From an uncultured Muribaculaceae bacterium (GTDB lineage: Bacteria; Bacteroidota; Bacteroidia; Bacteroidales; Muribaculaceae), in NCBI GenBank assembly GCA_947644475.1, contig CANRZQ010000116.1:1-8515 (forward strand): a stretch of DNA of 8,515 nucleotides, written 5' to 3'. This document shows, one piece after another, positions 1 through 5,705 of the stretch. Numbering within the stretch: position 1 is the stretch's first letter; the number at the start of each line of letters is the position of its first letter. The position numbers and the translations under genes are program-made. Below the pieces are notes generated by a model that saw only the letters and a list, made by a program, of their open reading frames with translations, did no database searches and had not been told where the DNA came from.

Positions 1-815
1 GTGAGATTCCCCAGACAGGAAGCAAAAACACAGGCAAGACTTTCCGCCGTCCCGGCAATAAAGGCGAACGTAAAGATGCCGCGCCGCTCGTTGTTGTCAA
101 GCCCCACAGCCGCGACATCATCAATGAGGCTTTCCGCGTAGTGCGCACCAACCTCGAGTTCATGACCCCCGATACCGGTCGCGCCGCCGTAATTGCAGTC
201 ACATCCGCCAACCCCGGCTCAGGCAAGACATTCGTAGCCTATAACCTTGCCCTCTCGCTCGGCATCAAGGAAAAACGCGTGCTCGTGATCGACCTCGACC
301 TCCGTCGCGGCTCTCTCTCCCAATACGCCAACACGGCAGCCGGTGGCTCAAAAGCCCCCGGCATCGCCTCATACCTTGCCGGACGCACCACCGACATTAA
401 CGACATCATCGTCTGCGGCACATCAGAATCGCCGCTCGACATCATTCCCATCGGCACTATACCCCCCAACCCCACAGAACTCCTCTTCAACGGACGTCTC
501 GAAGCCCTCATCACAACGCTCCGCGACAAATACGACTACATCTTCCTCGACTGTCCGCCGATTGAGATTGTTGCCGACGCCGCCATCATCAACCGCGTGG
601 CCGACACCACACTCTTCATCATCCGCGCAGGCCTCTTCCAGCGTTCCATGCTGCCCGAGATCGACCGCCTCTACACCGACCGCCGTTACCGCAACATCTC
701 CATCATCCTCAACGGCACCGACTCCACCTCCTCGCGCTACGGCTCGCGCTACGGCTACCATTACGGCTACACCTACGGCTCCCGCGCCTCCCGCTACTAC
801 ACCTCCGAATCATAA
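1..815 (+). CDS. wzc: Wzc-like polysaccharide tyrosine kinase (BY-kinase), C-terminal part
   Basis: The frame is open from base 3 to the stop at 813-815, so the gene starts before the window; 270 residues are visible. The GTG at 141 is internal, because conserved kinase sequence lies upstream of it. Visible in order are an IPQTG linker (residues 2-6), an ExxRxxR helix (42-48) of the kind that mediates kinase oligomerisation in CapAB/Wzc proteins, Walker A ANPGSGKT (69-76), Walker A' DLDLR (97-101), Walker B YIFLDCPP (179-186), and a C-terminal tail with eight tyrosines (246-266) that should be autophosphorylated. Known role of the family: inner-membrane co-polymerase and kinase whose tail phosphorylation cycles control chain length and export. 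The missing N-terminus would carry the periplasmic Wzz/GNVR region. Codons are strongly GC-ending, unlike the S23 gene that follows. The kinase assignment is firm; the exact polymer is unknown. Confidence 0.93.
   Translation, partial: EIPQTGSKNTGKTFRRPGNKGERKDAAPLVVVKPHSRDIINEAFRVVRTNLEFMTPDTGRAAVIAVTSANPGSGKTFVAYNLALSLGIKEKRVLVIDLDLRRGSLSQYANTAAGGSKAPGIASYLAGRTTDINDIIVCGTSESPLDIIPIGTIPPNPTELLFNGRLEALITTLRDKYDYIFLDCPPIEIVADAAIINRVADTTLFIIRAGLFQRSMLPEIDRLYTDRRYRNISIILNGTDSTSSRYGSRYGYHYGYTYGSRASRYYTSES
738..785 (+). repeat. Four tandem 12-bp repeats encoding the YGxx tyrosine tail
   Basis: The heptamer TACGGCT recurs at 738, 750, 762 and 774, exactly 12 bases apart and in frame. The units encode YGSR, YGYH, YGYT and YGSR. 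Because the period is a multiple of three, gain or loss of a unit would change the number of phosphorylatable tyrosines without breaking the frame. Confidence 0.85.
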
Positions 816-816
816 G

Positions 817-834
817 AGTTTGGAAGTTTGGAAG
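817..834 (+). repeat. Left short-repeat array of the S23 module
   Basis: Two tandem copies of AGTTTGGA plus the first two bases of a third, beginning two bases after the kinase stop codon. The 13 bases at 822-834 are inverted-complementary at 12 of 13 positions to 1263-1275 on the far side of the S23 gene, so the two arrays face each other. Confidence 0.7.
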
Positions 835-862
835 GCGATAAGTTAAGAAGATTTCAGATTTA

Positions 863-1234
863 ATGCAGTCGTCAGATTTTAAGGAATTACAGGTTTGGCA
901 AAAGTCGATTCTTTTGGCAAAAGAGGTTTATCAATTGGTTAAACTTTTACCGAAAGATGAAACTTTTGCCCTATCCGATCAGATGCGTAGAAGTGCTATA
1001 TCCATATCTTCAAATATAGCCGAAGGCAACGGTCGTAACAGCGAAAAAGATTTTATTCGTTTTTTGTTAATTGCAAGAGGTTCGTTGTGTGAATTGGAAT
1101 CGCAGTTGTATGTAGGTAAAGAAATTGGATATTTTGGCGATGATGCTATTGCATCATTGTTGTCGCTTTGTGCAGAAATCAACCGGATGATTCGCTCCTT
1201 GATTAATTATCAGGAAAGGAAAGCCTCCCGTTAG
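863..1234 (+). CDS. S23-type four-helix bundle protein
   Basis: A 123-residue protein of the bacterial four-helix-bundle family related to proteins encoded in 23S rRNA intervening sequences and to Avd accessory proteins of diversity-generating retroelements. Family hallmarks are LQVWQKS (residues 9-15), QMRRSAISISSNIAEG (40-55) and ARGSLCELESQL (71-82), and the length is typical. There is no signal peptide or membrane segment. The molecular role of the stand-alone members is not established, although relatives form pentameric, basic bundles that can bind nucleic acid. It has no evident role in polysaccharide synthesis: it is AT-rich, unlike both neighbours, and enclosed by inverted short repeats, so it looks like a passenger. 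The ATG is preceded by a purine stretch (841-850) but no convincing ribosome site. No retroelement or rRNA sequence is seen nearby. Confidence 0.9.
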   Translation: MQSSDFKELQVWQKSILLAKEVYQLVKLLPKDETFALSDQMRRSAISISSNIAEGNGRNSEKDFIRFLLIARGSLCELESQLYVGKEIGYFGDDAIASLLSLCAEINRMIRSLINYQERKASR

Positions 1235-1237
1235 CCA

Positions 1238-1295
1238 CTCTTCCCAACTCCTAAACTTCCCACTTCCCAACTTCCCCACTTCCCACTTCCCAACT
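1238..1295 (-). repeat. Right short-repeat array of the S23 module
   Basis: Read on the minus strand from 1295, seven degenerate 7-8 base units follow one another: AGTTGGGA, AGTGGGA, AGTGGGGA, AGTTGGGA, AGTGGGA, AGTTTAGG, AGTTGGGA. They match the AGTTTGGA units on the left but in inverted orientation. The array ends six bases before the flippase start, so the flippase leader is almost wholly this pyrimidine-rich repeat. Confidence 0.75.
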
Positions 1296-1301
1296 GAAAG
1301 T

Positions 1302-2861
1302 ATGCAAGAATCACGAGTAAAGAAAACCCTGCTCAACGCTCGCGTCAACCTTATATTCTACTTTCTGACGCTGGCGCTGAGTTTCTTTTCACGTAAAATA
1401 TTCCTTGACACCCTTGGAGCCGACTTCGTCGGCCTCACCGGCACGTTGCAGAACCTCCTGGGTTTCCTCAATCTCGCCGAACTCGGGGTGGGGTCGGCCA
1501 TCGGCTACCTCCTCTACAAGCCCCTTTACGACCACGACCAGAATAAAATCAACGAAATCATTTCCATGATGGGCTACCTCTATCGTTGGATAGGCCTCAT
1601 CATACTTGCTGCCGGCATACTGCTCTCATTCTTCCTCCCCCTCATCTTCCCCTCCGACAATACCGGCTTCCCCATCACCCTGATTTATTTCGCCTACTTC
1701 TCATTTCTCGGCTCATCTCTCATCGGCTACTTCATCAACTACCGCCAGAACCTCCTCGGAGCCGACCAGCGCAACTACGTAGTCACCGCCTACTTCCAGA
1801 CCGCCACCATCATCAAGACCCTCATCCAGATGGCCCTTGCATGGTACACCGGTTCCTACTACCTGTGGGTCGTCATTGAATTCACCTTCGGCATCATCTA
1901 CTCCTTCATTCTCAACTGGAAAATCAACCAGACCTACCCCTGGCTCCGCGCCTCCATCCGCTCCGGCCGCGCCCTCTTCCGCCAATACCCGGAAGTAATG
2001 AAGAAGGCCAGGCAAGTATATGTTCATAATGTAACACTTATAGGAATTACTCAGACGCGAAGTTTTATAATTTATGCGTTTGTGTCTTTGGCTACTGTTG
2101 CTTATTTTATGAATTACAGTATTATACTTGAAAAGGTATTTGCACTAATTAGAAACGTAATTGGAAGTGTTACAGCGAGTGTTGGACATTTAATTGCAGA
2201 AGGGAATATTGATAAGGTTTACTCAGTTTATAAAGAGTTATATTCTGCTGTTGTATTTGTTGCAGGAATTGCAACAGTAGGGATTTACTCGCTATCTAAC
2301 GACTTGATAACATTATGGTTGGGGCATAAATACGTATTAGGAGCAATTACTTTATTGCCATTTTATGTGCATTTTTATTTTGATATAAATAATGATATAA
2401 CGCGTTCATTCGTAAATGGTTTTGGCCTGTTTCGGGATATCTGGGCTCCAATAGCAGAATTAATTATCTATTTGGCTGTGGCTATTCTAGGTGGATATTT
2501 ATGGGGATTGTTTGGTGTATTATTGGGGCGGTTAGTCGCAACATTAGTAATATGGTATATTTGGAAACCATATTTCTTATTTCATTCGGGCTTGAAAATG
2601 TCTGTGCGTAGATATTGGGCTATATTTTTGCCGTTAATGTTATGTCAGATTGTACTAGCCTATATTTGTGTTGAGATCGTCGATGGTATAGAATATTTTA
2701 ATAATATCACAGTCATATCATTTTTGCTGAAAGCAATCTTTACGTTATCATTTTTTTCTGTTTCTACATTTATTGCGTTTTGTGTAATGTCGTCGGGATT
2801 TAGAAATTTTGTGATGGTAAGAATGTTAAAAAAAAGTATTAAGACAAACATATGCTCTTAA
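1302..2861 (+). CDS. wzx: Wzx-like oligosaccharide flippase (MVF/MATE-like), compositionally chimeric
   Basis: A 519-residue polytopic membrane protein of the polysaccharide biosynthesis/flippase family, expected to move undecaprenyl-linked repeat units across the inner membrane. About six hydrophobic segments are seen before residue 207 (near 15-33, 42-72, 95-117, 123-145, 160-180 and 184-206), then a polar linker (207-242), then the second half from about 244. This fits the two-lobe layout of the superfamily, and the length is normal. The N-terminal region (SRKIFLDTLGADFVGL, residues 30-45) resembles Bacteroidales flippases found after chain-length kinases. Codons up to about 1982 are almost all C/G-ending, while those after about 2013 are mostly A/T-ending, with the change falling inside the lobe linker. 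The ATG at 1302 lies six bases after the repeat array; the only purine stretch before it, GAAAG, is too close to be a normal ribosome site. The symbol is given by family, not proven substrate. Confidence 0.88.
   Translation: MQESRVKKTLLNARVNLIFYFLTLALSFFSRKIFLDTLGADFVGLTGTLQNLLGFLNLAELGVGSAIGYLLYKPLYDHDQNKINEIISMMGYLYRWIGLIILAAGILLSFFLPLIFPSDNTGFPITLIYFAYFSFLGSSLIGYFINYRQNLLGADQRNYVVTAYFQTATIIKTLIQMALAWYTGSYYLWVVIEFTFGIIYSFILNWKINQTYPWLRASIRSGRALFRQYPEVMKKARQVYVHNVTLIGITQTRSFIIYAFVSLATVAYFMNYSIILEKVFALIRNVIGSVTASVGHLIAEGNIDKVYSVYKELYSAVVFVAGIATVGIYSLSNDLITLWLGHKYVLGAITLLPFYVHFYFDINNDITRSFVNGFGLFRDIWAPIAELIIYLAVAILGGYLWGLFGVLLGRLVATLVIWYIWKPYFLFHSGLKMSVRRYWAIFLPLMLCQIVLAYICVEIVDGIEYFNNITVISFLLKAIFTLSFFSVSTFIAFCVMSSGFRNFVMVRMLKKSIKTNICS
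1983..2018 (+). other. Composition breakpoint inside the flippase gene (probable recombination joint)
   Basis: Nineteen consecutive codons from 1926 to 1982 end in C or G, and thirteen consecutive codons from 2013 to 2051 end in A or T. GC is 41 of 60 bases at 1921-1980 and 36 of 120 at 2041-2160. The transition lies in the polar linker between the two flippase lobes, near residues 228-238. The reading frame is intact across it. Confidence 0.7.
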
Positions 2862-2876
2862 AAAACGATTATGTAG

Positions 2877-2898
2877 TGCAAAATGAATTTGTTTTGCA
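2877..2898 (+). other. Small hairpin in the flippase-acyltransferase gap
   Basis: TGCAAAA (2877-2883) and TTTTGCA (2892-2898) form a perfect 7-bp inverted repeat with an 8-base loop. It lies in the 101-base gap, the longest in the window. No T run follows, so it is not a normal intrinsic terminator; it could be an mRNA processing or weak attenuation structure, or chance in AT-rich DNA. Confidence 0.3.
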
Positions 2899-2962
2899 AT
2901 GTTATGTTGTTTGAGTGTCGTCGTTTATTTATTTTCAACTTGCGTTAGTTTATATATTGCAG

Positions 2963-3958
2963 ATGAATGTCTTAATCGATTACTCATTATTTATGTTGGC
3001 TTTTGTATTGCTCATTATAGCATCTTTTAGCCGAAAAGGAGTACATGGATTGACAAAAGACGGCTTAGCACCTGTTAGGGGGCTGCTTGCGGTTGGTATT
3101 ATTCTTTGCCACTGCACGTTTATGTGCGAGGAGTCAGCGCCGGTCCTGATGTTTGAGGGATGGGGAGCTGTGATTGTGAGTATCTTCTTTTTTATGAGCG
3201 GAATGGGGTTAGTCAAGTCGTATAAAAGTAAGGGCGCAAAATACTTGAATGGTTTTAAAAAAAAATCATTGTTGAAATTGTTGCCATCTTTGATTATGGC
3301 TACACTTGTTTGGTTTCCTACCCAATATTATTTTATAAGAGTAGAATATAGTTTTAGTGATTTACTTAAAGGTGTTCCGCCATTGAATTACTCATGGTTT
3401 GTGTATATGCTTATTGCATACTATCTATGTTTTTATTTAGTTTTGAAGATAATTGATAATAAGCATGTAAGGCTTTTGGCGATGCTTGTTGTGTCGTTTA
3501 TATTCGCATTTTTATTCCGAATGATGGAATGGGGAGTGTTTTGGTCGCTAAGCCTATTTGCTTTCAATACCGGAACGTATTTTGGTGAATATGAGAATGC
3601 TGTTATTTCCATGCTTAATAAGCATCGGGTACTATCATTGCTGGCGATTTCTGGAACACTTTGTGTTCTGATGATATTTCGTATACGGAGTGGAGGACAA
3701 GCATTTGTTCCCATTGCATTGCTTGTGCCGTTGATGATATTGCCTGTGATAAAGTCGAATGCCTTAATGTTACTTGGATCCGTATCTTATGAGATTTATC
3801 TTTGCCATGGCATATTTGTGCCTTTATTTGGGCATTATTTCACATGGTGGCCGCTTGTAGTATGGTCGTTGACCTGCTCGATTATTGGCGGTATATTGCT
3901 TAATAATATATCAGGTAGAATAAAAGTAAGATTGGATAATCTGCGATTATTTGCTTAG
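2963..3958 (+). CDS. Acyltransferase family 3 membrane protein (probable sugar O-acyltransferase)
   Basis: An integral membrane protein with about ten hydrophobic segments, of the OafA/acyltransferase-3 type, expected to transfer an acetyl or similar acyl group onto a sugar of the repeat unit or polymer at the inner membrane. From the ATG at 2963 it has 331 residues. Visible hallmarks are the R-x10-H motif (R39 to H50), FFFMSG (75-80), and near the end GSVSYEIYLCH (272-282), a conserved pattern of this family. A longer form could start at the GTG at 2915, directly after an in-frame stop, and would add 16 residues; ATG is preferred because GTG starts are uncommon here and the shorter form already begins with a normal first membrane helix. 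A nine-A tract at 3257-3265 encodes three lysines (99-101). The substrate cannot be told from sequence. Confidence 0.87.
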   Translation: MNVLIDYSLFMLAFVLLIIASFSRKGVHGLTKDGLAPVRGLLAVGIILCHCTFMCEESAPVLMFEGWGAVIVSIFFFMSGMGLVKSYKSKGAKYLNGFKKKSLLKLLPSLIMATLVWFPTQYYFIRVEYSFSDLLKGVPPLNYSWFVYMLIAYYLCFYLVLKIIDNKHVRLLAMLVVSFIFAFLFRMMEWGVFWSLSLFAFNTGTYFGEYENAVISMLNKHRVLSLLAISGTLCVLMIFRIRSGGQAFVPIALLVPLMILPVIKSNALMLLGSVSYEIYLCHGIFVPLFGHYFTWWPLVVWSLTCSIIGGILLNNISGRIKVRLDNLRLFA

Positions 3959-4006
3959 TTTTTATATTACGGTGAAGCCTTTGTTTTTCTTTTATTTTCT
4001 TAAAAC

Positions 4007-5128
4007 ATGAGTTCTAAACCAAAAATATTGATTGATATTAATTCGGTGATACCCTATTATGGAGTGGGGCATGTTACAGGTGTAGGACGATCAACACTTG
4101 AATTGGTCGATGCCATGAGTAATTTGAGACCGAATGATCTTGATATAGTATTATTCTCACAAAATACGAGAGGTTTAAAATATCCAAATGTTGGAAAATT
4201 GTGTTATTATCATTTTTATTTGCCTAACCGTCGAGGAGTAAAGAATATAATTAATAGGTTAAGGTTAAAAAAACGTCTTATTGGTTATGATTTGATACAT
4301 ATTCCACATAATACCGATGAAACAGAGGATTTAAAGAAAACAATTTACACTATACACGATTTAATTGTTTATCGTTATCCTGAAATGTGGGGGTTAACAG
4401 ATGAGGAACGGTTAGAACATAAACGCATTGCTAAGGGCTGCCGTCATATAATAACATGTTCTGAAGCTTCCAAGAATGATATTATTAATTTTTGGGGAGT
4501 ATCGGCGAATAAAATATCAGTAATACCTTGGGGTATTAATCGCAAACGGTTTTATCCCAACTCAGACAAATCGATTCTTAAAAAATATGGTGTTACAAGG
4601 CAATATTATTTTTGTTGTTCGTGTAATCATCCGAGAAAAAATTTGTCTTTGCTATTATCGGCGTATGAAAGATATCTTAAAAAAGGTGGTAAGATGCAGC
4701 TTGTCCTTTTGTCACCCGGAGAAAAAGAATTATCGCCATATAATTATCTGACAGATAGTGGAAATATAATTGTTGTCCGCGGTATCACTGATACAGATTT
4801 AGTTGCCCTATATACTCAAGCGCATGCTTCTATTATGGTATCTTTATACGAAGGATTTGGGTTGCCGATTCTAGAATCGTTGGCTTGTGGAACACAAGTT
4901 TTATGTGCTTATAATAGTTGTTTCCCGGAAGTTGGTGGTAATATAATAAAGTATTTTGACGAATTGACGGATGCCTGTGTGGCTAAAACTATGCTGGAGT
5001 TTGACAGTATTCCCAAAGATCAAATGTTTGACATAGATTTATTAGAAAAACATTTGGCTAGATTTACATGGGATAATTGCGCAAGACAATACATTAAAGT
5101 TTACGAAGGATTATTAAATGATAGATAA
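4007..5128 (+). CDS. Glycosyltransferase family 4 (GT-B fold)
   Basis: A 373-residue soluble or peripheral glycosyltransferase that should add one sugar from a nucleotide-sugar donor to the lipid-linked repeat unit on the cytoplasmic side. The N-terminal acceptor domain shows the glycine-rich loop GVGRST (residues 25-30), HIPHN (98-102) and HDL (117-119, with H118 in the usual active-site place). The linker region has CSEAS (151-155) and VIPWGIN (172-178). The C-terminal donor domain has the EX7E motif in EGFGLPILE (E282 to E290), typical of retaining GT4 enzymes. Overall it resembles mannosyl- or rhamnosyl-transferases of O-antigen and capsule loci, but the donor sugar is a guess. Its last 11 bases overlap the start of the acetyltransferase gene. 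Base composition is AT-rich like the flippase 3' half. Confidence 0.9.
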   Translation: MSSKPKILIDINSVIPYYGVGHVTGVGRSTLELVDAMSNLRPNDLDIVLFSQNTRGLKYPNVGKLCYYHFYLPNRRGVKNIINRLRLKKRLIGYDLIHIPHNTDETEDLKKTIYTIHDLIVYRYPEMWGLTDEERLEHKRIAKGCRHIITCSEASKNDIINFWGVSANKISVIPWGINRKRFYPNSDKSILKKYGVTRQYYFCCSCNHPRKNLSLLLSAYERYLKKGGKMQLVLLSPGEKELSPYNYLTDSGNIIVVRGITDTDLVALYTQAHASIMVSLYEGFGLPILESLACGTQVLCAYNSCFPEVGGNIIKYFDELTDACVAKTMLEFDSIPKDQMFDIDLLEKHLARFTWDNCARQYIKVYEGLLNDR

Positions 5129-5705
5129 AATAATAGTTAAGATTTATAAATGGTTGAAGCGGGTAGTAAATACTTCTATTTCGCATCGAATTCAGTCAGA
5201 ATTAAAGACATGTGGTGTTAATTGCCATATAGGATGGGGATTTGTTGGCCATTGTCTTGGAAATGTTAGAATCGGTGATAACTTCTCATGTGGAGAGCGT
5301 CTAAAATTAAGGACTTTTAACGAATGGGGGAGGGTAAATTACTCACCTACTATTTGTATCGGCTCTAATGTTAATATAGAATCGGATTGCCATATTTCTG
5401 CTATTAATAAAGTTATAATTGGCGATAATGTTCTTATAGCATCATTCGTTTTTATTAGTGATCATTCCCATGGAGAAGTAACTATGAGTGAAATTGGTAC
5501 TCATCCATTAGATCGTCAACTATTTAGTAAGGGGCCTATAATAATAGGGAATGATGTTTGGCTTGGTGAAAAAGAGACGGTTTTGCCCAATGTTACAATA
5601 GGGGACGGTGCTATTATCGGTGCAAATTCAGTAGTTACAAAGGATATACCCCCATATTCGGTCGCTTGTGGTAATCCTGCAAAAATAATAAGAGTTTTAA
5701 AATGA
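5118..5705 (+). CDS. Hexapeptide-repeat O-acetyltransferase (LbH, WbbJ/maltose-acetyltransferase-like)
   Basis: A 195-residue left-handed beta-helix acyltransferase, expected to move acetyl from acetyl-CoA to a sugar hydroxyl in the cytoplasm, probably as a trimer. Hexapeptide turns are spread through the chain (IGDN at 52-55, IGSN at 81-84, IGDN at 101-104, IIGNDVWLG at 142-150, IGDGAIIGANSVV at 161-173). The SDHSHG segment (114-119) carries the histidines of the active-site loop (H116, H118), and the end GNPAKIIR (185-192) is characteristic. It is mildly longer at the N-terminus than minimal members, with a basic, hydrophobic first 30 residues that might sit on the membrane or on a partner. 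It starts within the preceding glycosyltransferase gene (11-base overlap) and its stop overlaps the next start as ATGA, so it is probably translationally coupled on both sides. Serine or other amino-sugar targets are possible. Confidence 0.9.
   Translation: MIDKIIVKIYKWLKRVVNTSISHRIQSELKTCGVNCHIGWGFVGHCLGNVRIGDNFSCGERLKLRTFNEWGRVNYSPTICIGSNVNIESDCHISAINKVIIGDNVLIASFVFISDHSHGEVTMSEIGTHPLDRQLFSKGPIIIGNDVWLGEKETVLPNVTIGDGAIIGANSVVTKDIPPYSVACGNPAKIIRVLK

Larger units (their letters stand above)
817..1295 (+). mobile_element. Candidate S23/repeat cassette inserted between kinase and flippase genes
   Basis: A single AT-rich gene (23 of 60 bases are G or C at 1021-1080) is enclosed by arrays of one short repeat in opposite orientations. 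It sits between two GC-rich genes, starting two bases after one stop codon and ending six bases before the next start. This looks like a discrete unit placed in an intergenic gap. No transposase, target-site duplication or defined ends are visible, so mobility is inferred only and would need an enzyme supplied elsewhere. Confidence 0.3.

Noticed and set aside
423..761. Open frame of 112 codons on the minus strand opposite the kinase.
   Set aside because: Val/Glu/Asp-rich antisense shadow with no recognisable motif.
343..846. Open frame of 167 codons on the + strand overlapping the kinase.
   Set aside because: The product is a Pro/Ser/Thr-rich shadow of the kinase codons and runs across the repeat after the kinase stop.
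863..1234. S23 gene as part of a 23S rRNA intervening sequence or a diversity-generating retroelement.
   Set aside because: No rRNA sequence, reverse transcriptase or template/variable repeat is present around it.
1238..1295. Short regularly recurring units that might suggest a CRISPR array.
   Set aside because: Units are 7-8 bases, contiguous and without spacers; they are simple tandem repeats.
1713..2027. Open frame of 104 codons on the minus strand inside the flippase gene.
   Set aside because: It mirrors the GC-rich, C-ending codons of the flippase 5' half; the translation is low-complexity and shows no domain.
2828..2835. A8 tract near the end of the flippase gene as a phase switch.
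   Set aside because: It lies within the last ten or so codons, so slippage would alter only the extreme C-terminus.
2877..2898. Intrinsic terminator after the flippase gene.
   Set aside because: The stem is AT-rich with only two GC pairs and no T run follows; it is kept only as a weak hairpin.
2862..2962. Bacteroidetes-type promoter (TAnnTTTG with upstream TTTG) in the gap.
   Set aside because: No stretch matches the -7 element; nearby TTTG-containing sequence has the wrong spacing.
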